Part shown: piece by piece, positions 1-5,309 of the stretch
How the letters are laid out: each line of letters begins with the position of its first letter
How positions within the stretch are numbered: position 1 is the stretch's first letter
Assembly (NCBI GenBank): GCA_964545205.1
Contig: CAZJFH010000125.1
Location: 1 to 5,861 of the forward strand
DNA length: 5,861 nucleotides
Direction of reading: 5' to 3'
Source of the DNA: CAZJFH01 sp964545205
GTDB lineage: Bacteria; Pseudomonadota; Alphaproteobacteria; Rhodospirillales; Magnetospirillaceae
Program-made: the position numbers and the translations under genes
Notes under the pieces: model-generated
Seen by the model: only the letters and a program-made list of their open reading frames with translations
Told to the model about the DNA's origin: nothing
Database searches by the model: none

Positions 1-1071
1 CTGGTCGGGGCCGAGCGTCCAGCTGCCGTCGGCGTTCCTGGTGCCGGCCGACAGGGTGGCGCCGGCGGGCACGCCGGCGATGTGCACCGCCAGGGTCTCG
101 GAGCCGTCGGTGTCGGCGAGCGCGGCGGCGATCGACAGCCCGACCGCGGTGTCCTCCTTGGCCGTCGCGCCGGCGACCGTCAGGCTGGGGGCGTCCGCGA
201 CGGCGTCGACGACGACGCCGACGTCGTCGACGGTGTCGGCCTGGCCGTCCGTCGCCGAGGTGGTGGTGGTGCCGGTGGCGACGTCGTAATACACGTCGGC
301 GAACTGCAGGCGCTCGACGTTGACCAGCGTGTCGACGCCCTCGCCGGCGGCGCGGCCGTCGACGGTCAGGCCGGTCGACGACTTGACGATCTTGTAGGCG
401 GCGAACTGGCCGCGGTAGCTGACGGTGTCGAAGCCGCCGCGGCCGTCGATGAGGTTGTCGCCGACATTGCCGGCGATCGCGTTGTCGAGGTCGTTGCCGG
501 TCGCCGCCAGCTGGCCGGTGCCGGTCAGCACGAGGTTCTCGACGTCGTCGCTCAGGGCGTGGTTGACCGAGGCGACGACCGTGTCGGTGCCCTCGCCGGC
601 GCGCTCGACGACCATGTCGCTCTTGTGGTCGACGAAATAGACGTCGTCGCCGCGTCCGCCGCGCATCTCGTCGCGATTGCCGCCGCCGTCCAACACGTCG
701 CTGCCGTCCGTGCCCCACAGCTTGTTGCGGCCGCCGTTGCCGGCGATCGTCGCCGTGGCGTTGGCCAGGCTGGCGATGTCGGTCGCCGGCTGATAGGTCG
801 AGGCGGTCACCGTCAGCACGATGTCGGCGTCGGCGTCGGCCGGCGGCGTCAGCGTCAGGCCGAGGAGCTGGTCCAGCGTCAGGGTCCAGGTGCCGTCGCC
901 GTTGTCGAGGCCGGCGCTCAGCATCGCGCCGGCCGGAACGCCCGCGATGGTGATGGTCGTCAGCAGCGACGACGACGAACTGCCCAGCTCGACGGCGATG
1001 TTCAGCGCGATGGCGCTGTCCTCGAGGCCGGTGGCGGTGGAAACGGTCAGAACGGGAGCGGCGATGGTCAT
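1..1071 (-). CDS. Large RTX-type calcium-binding repeat protein, N-terminal part (3' end outside window)
   Basis: This reading frame is open from an ATG at 1071 to the window edge (357 codons) with no stop, so the protein is truncated here only by the window. The start has a good ribosome binding site (AGAGGA at 1083-1078, 6 nt spacing). There is no Sec signal peptide, as expected for type I secretion, where the signal is C-terminal. Residues 6-88 form a beta-sandwich-like module ending in the typical AGVPAGAMLSAG...GDGTWTLT motif found in giant RTX/VCBS-type adhesins. A second copy begins near residue 294 (AGVPAGATLSAG...ADGSWTLGPDQ) and runs off the edge. Between them, residues 111-145 and 199-216 carry glycine/aspartate-rich RTX turns (DGSDVLDGG, GGRGDDVYFVD, GNVGDNLIDGRGG). 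They are linked by the GEGTDTVVASVNHALSDDVENLVLTGTG segment usual in proteobacterial haemolysin-type repeats. It is probably a secreted surface or matrix protein or adhesin. An appended enzymatic domain cannot be excluded because the C-terminus is missing. Confidence 0.9.
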   Translation of the reverse strand, partial: MTIAAPVLTVSTATGLEDSAIALNIAVELGSSSSSLLTTITIAGVPAGAMLSAGLDNGDGTWTLTLDQLLGLTLTPPADADADIVLTVTASTYQPATDIASLANATATIAGNGGRNKLWGTDGSDVLDGGGNRDEMRGGRGDDVYFVDHKSDMVVERAGEGTDTVVASVNHALSDDVENLVLTGTGQLAATGNDLDNAIAGNVGDNLIDGRGGFDTVSYRGQFAAYKIVKSSTGLTVDGRAAGEGVDTLVNVERLQFADVYYDVATGTTTTSATDGQADTVDDVGVVVDAVADAPSLTVAGATAKEDTAVGLSIAAALADTDGSETLAVHIAGVPAGATLSAGTRNADGSWTLGPDQ

Positions 1072-1089
1072 CGAAATTCCTCTTTCAGA

Positions 1090-1113
1090 GTTGCGTTTCC
1101 GATGAAGCGCAAC
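1090..1113. promoter_or_regulatory. Hairpin/palindrome immediately upstream of the RTX ribosome binding site
   Basis: GTTGCGTTTC and GAAGCGCAAC flank a 4-nt loop (CGAT), giving a 10-pair inverted repeat with one imperfect pair: G-U if read as plus-strand RNA, a C-A mismatch as minus-strand RNA. It lies 6 nt upstream of the AGAGGA ribosome binding site of the leftward RTX gene. It could be a 5' UTR stem-loop affecting translation or mRNA stability, or an operator. The structure is seen directly; its role is inferred. Confidence 0.5.
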
Positions 1114-1118
1114 CACAG

Positions 1119-1148
1119 ATTGCATCTGCGCGCAGAATCCCGGCGCAA
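1119..1148 (-). promoter_or_regulatory. Possible sigma-70-type promoter for the RTX gene
   Basis: On the minus strand TTGCGC (1148-1143) and TGCAAT (1124-1119) are separated by 18 nt, a poor match to the -35 and fair to the -10 consensus. If real, transcription would begin near 1112, at the base of the 1090-1113 hairpin, so the mRNA would start with that stem-loop. The motif match alone is weak. Confidence 0.2.
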
Positions 1149-1375
1149 GCCGAATCATTACTGCGGCATTAACTCAGGGGAGGGCTGGCGCAACGCCGGC
1201 TTGGCGACGAACTTTTCGTTTCGCGTCGCATGCGAGGCACTTTACTTTGGCCTCTTCATGTGCGCCGAGGCGGGGCCTTTGCGGCCGGCCTGCGGATCGC
1301 CTTCGCCGTGATAGCCCAAGGAGGTACCCCTGTCTAACCACGACGGGGATTACAGCATGCGGCGCTTTACAACGG

Positions 1376-1395
1376 GTTACCCCCTACAGGGTAAC
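1376..1395. promoter_or_regulatory. Palindrome GTTACCC-N6-GGGTAAC, candidate operator 1
   Basis: A perfect 7-bp inverted repeat with a 6-nt spacer. Its centre is 32 bp (about three helical turns) from the centre of a second palindrome with the same TACCC/GGGTA core at 1409-1426. A further TACCCC half-site lies at 1325-1330. The repeated core and spacing suggest a dimeric DNA-binding regulator. Whether it acts on the leftward RTX gene or the rightward glycine-rich gene cannot be told from position. Confidence 0.5.
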
Positions 1396-1408
1396 TGCTT
1401 CGATTCGG

Positions 1409-1426
1409 CTACCCCGCTGGGGGTAG
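1409..1426. promoter_or_regulatory. Palindrome CTACCCC-N4-GGGGTAG, candidate operator 2
   Basis: A perfect 7-bp inverted repeat with a 4-nt spacer, sharing the TACCC core with the palindrome at 1376-1395. A partial further core, CTACCG, follows at 1432-1437. It could also fold as a short hairpin in RNA, but no T-run follows on either strand, so a terminator is unlikely. Confidence 0.5.
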
Positions 1427-1530
1427 TCCGGCTACCGCCGCCGGGATGGTCCGGGGCGTGATCGAGACCGGCGGCCGCCGTCGAAGGGCCGGAACGCGTG
1501 GCTCTCCGCCCCGTTCGGCCGGACCAAGTA

Positions 1531-1564
1531 TTGGTTAATGGAACGGAAGCAACTCCGTAACCAA
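1531..1564. promoter_or_regulatory. Inverted repeat TTGGTTA...TAACCAA, candidate upstream site
   Basis: TTGGTTA (1531-1537) and TAACCAA (1558-1564) are perfect inverted repeats 20 nt apart. A nested ACGGA/TCCGT pair (1543-1547 and 1554-1558) lies inside, sharing one base with the outer repeat. The segment is notably AT-richer than its surroundings. It sits about 125-160 bp upstream of the predicted sigma-54 start, a usual location for activator or bending-protein sites. It does not match the IHF consensus well. Confidence 0.35.
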
Positions 1565-1570
1565 CGTGCC

Positions 1571-1598
1571 CGTCCAGTTCGGGTGGACGCCGGTCCAC
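1571..1598. promoter_or_regulatory. GTCCA/TGGAC cluster, candidate sigma-54 activator (enhancer) site
   Basis: Three alternating half-sites are visible: CGTCCA (1571-1576), GTGGACG (1583-1589) and GTCCAC (1593-1598). The first pair makes CGTCCA-N7-TGGACG and the second makes GTGGAC-N4-GTCCAC, both perfect. The centre of the second is about 100 bp upstream of the predicted sigma-54 transcription start, within the range where bacterial enhancer-binding proteins commonly bind. It does not match NifA (TGT-N10-ACA) or NtrC (TGCACC-N5-GGTGCA) sites, so the activator is unknown. The repeats are seen; the function is inferred. Confidence 0.4.
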
Positions 1599-1662
1599 TC
1601 GCGCAGGACGGCCCCGGCCGGCGTCGCGTCGCCGAATGCGGCGCCGCCAGCCGTCGCGGCGA

Positions 1663-1679
1663 CTGGCACGGCGGTTGCT
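1663..1679 (+). promoter_or_regulatory. Sigma-54 (RpoN) -24/-12 promoter for the glycine-rich gene
   Basis: CTGGCACGGCGGTTGCT matches the published consensus YTGGCACG-N4-TTGCW at every defined position, with GG at 1665-1666 and GC at 1677-1678 at the required 10-nt separation. It points toward the glycine-rich gene. Transcription would start near 1690, leaving a 5' UTR of about 38 nt that contains a strong ribosome binding site. Sigma-54 promoters need an ATP-dependent enhancer-binding activator, so the gene is likely off except under a specific signal. Confidence 0.85.
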
Positions 1680-1713
1680 ACTCCGGATCCGGCCTACGGG
1701 CGATCCAAACTCC

Positions 1714-1720
1714 AGGAGGG
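1714..1720 (+). promoter_or_regulatory. Strong ribosome binding site AGGAGGG that sets the start at 1728
   Basis: AGGAGGG lies 7 nt upstream of the ATG at 1728. The same frame is open upstream from an ATG at 1566, but that longer version has no comparable ribosome binding site and would begin upstream of the sigma-54 promoter. The start at 1728 is therefore chosen. Confidence 0.85.
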
Positions 1721-1727
1721 ACGAGAG

Positions 1728-2018
1728 ATGAGCAACGAATGCGGTGGCGGTGACAACAGCTTCGGCGGCGTCGGCATCAGCCAGGGTGGCAAGTCGGGCG
1801 GCGACGCCCTGGGCGGCGCGGGCGCCGGCTCGTTCGCGGGCGCCGGCAGCGGCCTCGGCGTCGGCGCGGGCTCGGCCAGCGGCGGCTGGGGCACCTATGC
1901 CGAGGGCACCGGCGTCGGCGTCGGCGGCAGCGCCGGCTCGGGCGCGGGCGCGATGGGCGCGGCCGGCGGCGACGTCAGCGACAACACCAATATCGGCTCG
2001 ATCAACATCAACTCCTGA
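1728..2018 (+). CDS. Small glycine-rich protein of unknown function (96 aa), predicted sigma-54-dependent
   Basis: I do not recognise a family. The 96-residue product is about 36% glycine (35 Gly), with 13 Ala and 13 Ser, and few charged residues. It starts MSNECGGGDNSF, with a single cysteine at residue 5. The central part (about residues 28-81) is low-complexity Gly/Ala/Ser with two loosely similar stretches, GLGVGAGSASGG (42-53) and GVGVGGSAGSGAG (62-74). The tail changes to an Asn/Ser/Ile pattern, DVSDNTNIGSININS. There is no signal peptide, lipobox or transmembrane segment. The start is supported by AGGAGGG at 7 nt spacing. The gene is monocistronic, between a consensus sigma-54 promoter (1663-1679) and a strong terminator (2043-2073). 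A perfect 12-bp palindrome (2017-2028) overlaps the stop codon. It could be a structural, matrix-associated or aggregation-prone protein, or a type I-secreted partner of the divergent RTX protein; all of these are guesses. That the gene is real is much better supported than any function. Confidence 0.8.
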   Translation: MSNECGGGDNSFGGVGISQGGKSGGDALGGAGAGSFAGAGSGLGVGAGSASGGWGTYAEGTGVGVGGSAGSGAGAMGAAGGDVSDNTNIGSININS

Positions 2019-2042
2019 TCCGCGGATCGGAGGCGATGCGGC

Positions 2043-2073
2043 AAGGCCCCGCCGGCGCTCCCGGCGGGGCCTT
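2043..2073 (+). terminator. Rho-independent-type terminator of the glycine-rich gene
   Basis: AAGGCCCCGCCGG (2043-2055) and CCGGCGGGGCCTT (2061-2073) form a perfect 13-bp stem with a 5-nt loop, beginning 24 nt after the stop codon. The downstream tract (CTTCTGTTCG) is only modestly T-rich, as is common in GC-rich genomes. The A/T pairs at the stem base give a short A-rich/T-rich symmetry. Confidence 0.85.
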
Positions 2074-2088
2074 CTGTTCGACCTCCGG

Positions 2089-2117
2089 TTGACGGCCCGG
2101 CCTCGCTGGTGTGAGAT
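2089..2117 (+). promoter_or_regulatory. Possible sigma-70-type promoter for the rightward binding-protein gene
   Basis: TTGACG (2089-2094) is a good -35 match. With 17-nt spacing the -10 position holds TGAGAT (2112-2117), a weak match that keeps the first and last T. Transcription would start near 2124, about 20 nt before the ATG. It lies just downstream of the terminator hairpin, consistent with an independent transcription unit. Confidence 0.35.
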
Positions 2118-2143
2118 GACCGGATCGGGAATGGGGGGATGCG

Positions 2144-2905
2144 ATGGCGGGCGGGGTGATGCGGGGCTTGGCCGCGATGGCCGGGCTGGCGGTTTCGCTG
2201 TTCACGGCGGTTCCGGCGCCGGCGGCCGAGCCGGTGCGGCTGGTCTACGTCGAGTTCTTTCCGTATTCGTTCACCGAGGACGGCGAGCCGGCGGGCGTGC
2301 TGATCGACGCCTTCGAGACGGCGGCCGAGCGGCTCGGCTTCGCGTACACGGTGGAATCGGCGCCGGCCAAGCGGCTGTTCCAGGGCATCGCCCGAGGCGA
2401 GTACGACGTCTTCCTGGGCGTGCGCTCGGCGCAGGCCTTCGCGGGCACCACCCTGGTCAGCGACAGCGTCATCGCCCGCATCGAATTGCGCGCCTGGGCG
2501 CTTGGCGAGGCGCCGCCGATCCGGGCCAGGGAGGACCTGGCCGGCCGCAGCCTCATCACGATGGCGGGCTATACCTACGGCGGCTGGCGCGCCTACATCG
2601 ACGACCCGGCCAACGGCGTCACGGCGATCGAGGCGACCTCGCCGTCGCAGGCCTTGCAGCTCCTCGAGCGCGGCCGCGCGCCGGTGCTGCTGCAGTACCG
2701 CCTGCCCATGGAGCAGGCGCTGGCCGGGCGCTCGCTGCCGGAGCTGCGTTCGACCCTGATCTCGAGCACCGACCTGCACATCGTGGTCTCGAACCGGATG
2801 CCGGACGGCGCCGCGTTCCTGCGGCGGCTGGAAACCGCGTTCGGCGAACTCGGCCTGGGTGCCGGACAGCCCCGGGGCCGCGTCGCCGGCGCGCCGGACT
2901 CCTGA
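2144..2905 (+). CDS. Periplasmic solute-binding protein, SBP_bac_3 fold (transporter substrate-binding domain)
   Basis: The 253-residue product begins with a Sec-type signal peptide: Arg at residue 7, a hydrophobic core at about 8-22, and a likely cleavage site at APAA (25-28) before EPVRLVY. The mature part has the order of an extracellular solute-binding protein family 3 domain: a first strand with VYVEFFPYSFTEDGEPAGVLIDAFETAAERLGF (about 34-66), the APAKRLFQGIARGEYDVFLG segment (73-92), a hinge region near 105-120, and a second lobe with LAGRSLITMAGYTYGG (132-147). At 253 aa it is normal length for the family. The start at 2144 has a G-rich sequence 4 nt upstream; an in-frame ATG at 2159 (Met6) is a possible alternative and also leaves the signal peptide intact. 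No permease or ATPase gene is adjacent. The neighbour converging on it encodes a second SBP_bac_3 protein beside a SpoIIE phosphatase, so a sensing role is possible. The ligand cannot be predicted. Confidence 0.85.
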   Translation: MAGGVMRGLAAMAGLAVSLFTAVPAPAAEPVRLVYVEFFPYSFTEDGEPAGVLIDAFETAAERLGFAYTVESAPAKRLFQGIARGEYDVFLGVRSAQAFAGTTLVSDSVIARIELRAWALGEAPPIRAREDLAGRSLITMAGYTYGGWRAYIDDPANGVTAIEATSPSQALQLLERGRAPVLLQYRLPMEQALAGRSLPELRSTLISSTDLHIVVSNRMPDGAAFLRRLETAFGELGLGAGQPRGRVAGAPDS

Positions 2906-2921
2906 CCGCCGCGGCCGTCAG
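2902..2921. terminator. Near-perfect palindrome spanning both convergent stop codons, possible bidirectional terminator
   Basis: From 2902 to 2921 the sequence is a 20-bp palindrome with a single C-C mismatched pair (2907/2916). It includes the TGA of the rightward gene (2903-2905) and the TGA of the leftward gene (2918-2920), so the two stop codons are mirror images. As RNA it would form a GC-rich hairpin in either direction. Only a short T-run (2931-2934) follows on the plus strand and none is seen on the minus strand, so termination efficiency is doubtful. Confidence 0.4.
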
Positions 2922-3664
2922 CGCACGCCCTTTTCGGCGCCCAGCCGTTCCTTGATCGCCGCGACGCGCCCCGGGTTGGCGCTCAGCCAGGCGTCGAAGG
3001 CGGCGATGACCTCGGCGTGGCGGGTGGTCGACAGCCGGTAATGATCGCGGGCGTGCGGCAGACCGGGATCGAACACCAGCGCGCCCGGCATGTTCAATTC
3101 GGCATCGAGGGCGTGGTTGGCGGCGGCGATGTTGGCATAGGCGCCGTCGACGCGGCCGGTCTGGACCTGGCGCAGCAGCAGCGCGAAACGGGGATTTTCG
3201 ACCAGCGTCACCTCGCCGGCCGCGATCGTGTCCAGCCAGGCGAAGGGGGTGAAGCCGGCCACAGTGCCGAGCACGCGAAAACCGTCGAGCCCGCGTCCCC
3301 TGCGCTCGGGCGTCACCATGACGCCGTCGATGAACTCGATGACCGGCGCGCTGTAGACGACGCGGTGACCGCGCTTCTGCTCGCCGGCCCAGTCGGGGCT
3401 GTCGGGAAACTTGAAGTCGATCTCGCCGGTCAGGAGGTCGGAATAGAGCCGCTTGACCGGCAGCGGCCGGTATTCGAGGCGCAGGCCGGCATCGGCGGCG
3501 AAGGCGTCGAGGATCTCGCGGGCGGCGCCGACGTAGCGCCCCTCGCGCACCGCGTAGAGCGGGAAGTAGTCGAGCTGCTCGACCCCGACGACGTAGGCCG
3601 GTCCCTCGGCCTGGGCCGGAAACGCCGCCAGCCACAGCGCCAGGGCGATCAGGATGCGCCGCAT
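2918..3664 (-). CDS. Periplasmic solute-binding protein, SBP_bac_3 fold, translationally coupled to the phosphatase gene
   Basis: The 248-residue product has a clear Sec signal peptide, MRRILIALALWLAAFPAQA, with cleavage expected before Glu20. The mature protein shows the family-3 binding-protein layout: GVEQLDYFPLYAVREGRYVGAAREILDAFAADAGL (27-61), PLPVKRLYSDLLTGEIDFKFPD (67-88), a hinge near 103-118 (VYSAPVIEFIDGVMV), and a second lobe starting at about 129. It shares the fold order and the P-x-KRL(F/Y)-containing segment with the convergently encoded protein at 2144-2905, so the two look like diverged relatives. The ATG at 3664 is chosen over longer in-frame starts because it has GGAGGG 6 nt upstream and yields the signal peptide directly. 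The gene overlaps the end of the SpoIIE phosphatase gene by 16 nt, which implies translational coupling and a shared pathway. No transporter genes are present. I infer that it presents a ligand to the sensor domain of the phosphatase; transport with remote components is the alternative. Confidence 0.87.
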   Translation of the reverse strand: MRRILIALALWLAAFPAQAEGPAYVVGVEQLDYFPLYAVREGRYVGAAREILDAFAADAGLRLEYRPLPVKRLYSDLLTGEIDFKFPDSPDWAGEQKRGHRVVYSAPVIEFIDGVMVTPERRGRGLDGFRVLGTVAGFTPFAWLDTIAAGEVTLVENPRFALLLRQVQTGRVDGAYANIAAANHALDAELNMPGALVFDPGLPHARDHYRLSTTRHAEVIAAFDAWLSANPGRVAAIKERLGAEKGVR

Positions 3665-5253
3665 TCCACGCCCTCCGGTTTCTGTTTCAGCACGATCAGC
3701 GTCAGATCGTCGTAGATCTCCTGGCGGCCGATATGGCGGTGGACGTCGGCGACGATGGCGTCGCGGATCGCCGCCGCCGGCGCCTGCCAGTGCGCCGCCA
3801 GGATCTCGCACAGGCGGTCCTGGCCATAGAGGCGCTGCGCCTCGTCCGCGGCCTCGGTGATGCCGTCGGTGTACAGCACGACCACGTCGCCCGGTCGCAG
3901 CGGCACGCCGACCTCGTGCACGTATTGGCGCAGGTCGTCGACGAGGCCCAGCGGCATGCCGAGATCGATCGTGTCGATCACCTCGACGGCGCCGCCGTCG
4001 CGCACCACCAGGATCGATTCGTGCTGGCCCGTGACCCTGAGCATCCCCCCGCCCGGCTCGGGTCGGTAGTCGAGCAGCGCCAGCGTCAGGTGCTTGTCGC
4101 TGTTCATGCGGCGGATGTTGTCGAAGATGGTGCGGTTGAGCACGTCGAGCAGCCGCACGCCGTCCTCTTCCTCGCCGGTGACCAGGGTGCGGACCGCGCT
4201 CTGGGTCATCAGCATGACGACGCCGCTCTCCAGGCCGTGGCCGGTGACGTCGCCGATGCCGATGCGCACGCGGCCGTCCTTGTGCAGGATGTCGTAGTAG
4301 TCGCCGCCGACCTCGGTGGCCGGCTCCATGTAGGTGGCGATGTCGAGCGGGGCGATCGCCGCCAGTTCCGCCTCGGTCGGCAGCAGCATCTCCTGCAGCC
4401 GGCGCGAGACGTCGAGTTCGGCGCCCAACCGCACGTTTTCGGCCTGCAGACGCCTGTTCAGCGTCAGGATCTGGTCGCGGGCGGCGGCAAGATCGGCGGT
4501 GCGCTCGGCGACGCGGCGTTCGAGCTCGCGGGTCAGCGCCACCAGTTCGGCCTCGGCGACGTCGCGCTGGTCGAGACCCTGCTGCGAGGCGGCCAGCAGC
4601 GCGTTGAGCCGGGTCACCAGACTGCCGAGTTCGTCGCCGCGATGGCCGCGCGGCGGCTCCATGCGGCCGCGGCCGGGATGCAGCGGATCGATCGCCGAGA
4701 CGCGCTGCGCCAGGCGCACGATCGGCCGCGTGATCATCAGGTAGAACACGAACACCACCAGGCCCGAGATCACCAGCGCCTCGACGGCGCCCAGCGCCGC
4801 GCCGACCAGCGCGCGCTCGAAGAAGCCCTGGGCGACGACCTGCGGCGACAGCGTCACGCTGAGCCGGCCGACGACGCGGTCGGTGTCGCGATGGCGCAGC
4901 GCCAGCGCGTAGCTGGAGACGTCGCCGAACAGCCGCCGCGCGGCGCCGCCGGCGCCGTCGGCGTCGCGGTCGCGGCGGGCCAGGACGTTGCCGTAGTCGT
5001 CGTGCAGGACCACGCTCTCGACCGGCTGGTATTCGAACATGCCGTCGACGAGCTGGCGCGCGAGGTCGTTGTTGAGCTGGTAGGCGGCCTCGATCGCCGC
5101 GCCTTCGACCATCGCCAGGATCTGGGTGGTCGACTGGCGCACCTCGTCGCGCATGGCCCGCCAGTCGGCGATGAGCTGGACCGCGGTGACGGCCAGGCTG
5201 AGCAGCAGGACGGCGACGACGGTGACCAGCGCCTGCTTGGCGGTCAGGCCCAT
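3649..5253 (-). CDS. Membrane-bound SpoIIE/RsbU-type PP2C serine phosphatase with HAMP domain
   Basis: The predicted 534-residue protein is an inner-membrane phosphatase that would dephosphorylate a STAS protein in a partner-switching pathway. Layout: transmembrane helix 1 at about 7-29; a periplasmic sensor region at about 31-148, single-Cache-sized but not assigned; transmembrane helix 2 at about 150-174; a HAMP domain at about 175-228 with the conserved Pro177 and Glu208; a coiled coil at about 230-285; and a PPM-type SpoIIE phosphatase domain at about 288-525. The metal-binding motifs are intact: GGDYYD (Asp318, Asp321), GDVTGHG (Asp335), TDGITEA (Asp463) and DDLTLIVL (Asp515, Asp516), so it should be active. 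The ATG at 5253 is chosen because it sits directly before the first membrane helix, with GGAG 9 nt upstream. A GTG at 5307, two nt after the STAS stop, would add 18 residues and cannot be excluded. It is preceded by the STAS gene and overlaps the binding-protein gene by 16 nt. Confidence 0.93.
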   Translation of the reverse strand: MGLTAKQALVTVVAVLLLSLAVTAVQLIADWRAMRDEVRQSTTQILAMVEGAAIEAAYQLNNDLARQLVDGMFEYQPVESVVLHDDYGNVLARRDRDADGAGGAARRLFGDVSSYALALRHRDTDRVVGRLSVTLSPQVVAQGFFERALVGAALGAVEALVISGLVVFVFYLMITRPIVRLAQRVSAIDPLHPGRGRMEPPRGHRGDELGSLVTRLNALLAASQQGLDQRDVAEAELVALTRELERRVAERTADLAAARDQILTLNRRLQAENVRLGAELDVSRRLQEMLLPTEAELAAIAPLDIATYMEPATEVGGDYYDILHKDGRVRIGIGDVTGHGLESGVVMLMTQSAVRTLVTGEEEDGVRLLDVLNRTIFDNIRRMNSDKHLTLALLDYRPEPGGGMLRVTGQHESILVVRDGGAVEVIDTIDLGMPLGLVDDLRQYVHEVGVPLRPGDVVVLYTDGITEAADEAQRLYGQDRLCEILAAHWQAPAAAIRDAIVADVHRHIGRQEIYDDLTLIVLKQKPEGVECGAS

Positions 5254-5309
5254 GCCGCCCCGCTCCGCCGGCGGCGCGACCGCCACGCTTTCCGCCGCCC
5301 GGTCCACGG

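Larger units (their letters stand above)
1072..1727. other. Long intergenic region between divergent genes, rich in inverted repeats
   Basis: This 656-nt stretch separates the leftward RTX gene from the rightward glycine-rich gene. I find no convincing gene in it on either strand. The frames that cross it lack a ribosome binding site and recognisable protein features. It is locally less GC-rich near 1080-1260 and 1525-1565. It holds a hairpin just before the RTX ribosome binding site, two related TACCCC palindromes, a TTGGTTA/TAACCAA inverted repeat, a GTCCA/TGGAC cluster and a sigma-54 promoter, listed separately. Perfect short palindromes TCGCATGCGA (1226-1235) and CCGGATCCGG (1683-1692, over the predicted sigma-54 transcription start) are also present; either may be chance at this GC content. 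Confidence 0.8.

Noticed and set aside
1158..1172. TTAC-N7-TTAA resembling the alphaproteobacterial CtrA site TTAA-N7-TTAA
   Set aside because: One mismatch in an eight-base motif is expected by chance in a local AT-richer patch; it is worth revisiting only if the organism is confirmed alphaproteobacterial and the site is conserved.
82..1311. Long plus-strand open frame of 409 codons over the RTX gene
   Set aside because: It is antisense to the well-supported RTX frame, has low-complexity R/G/V/D-rich content with no recognisable fold, and arises from G/C-rich third positions.
1409..1426. CTACCCC/GGGGTAG considered as a terminator hairpin
   Set aside because: There is no T-run on either strand and no gene ends nearby; the shared core with 1376-1395 favours an operator.
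1357..1461. Small plus-strand frame (34 codons) downstream of an AGGAGG at 1320-1325
   Set aside because: The Shine-Dalgarno-like sequence is about 30 nt from the ATG, too far to serve it, and the frame runs through the TACCC palindromes, which are better explained as regulatory sites.
1377..1598. Minus-strand frame of 73 codons in the intergenic region
   Set aside because: No ribosome binding site, no recognisable domain, and it overlaps all the candidate regulatory palindromes.
1744..2955. Plus-strand frame of 403 codons covering the glycine-rich and binding-protein genes
   Set aside because: It is a shifted-frame shadow made of Ala/Arg-rich low complexity, runs through the strong terminator, and has no credible ribosome binding site.
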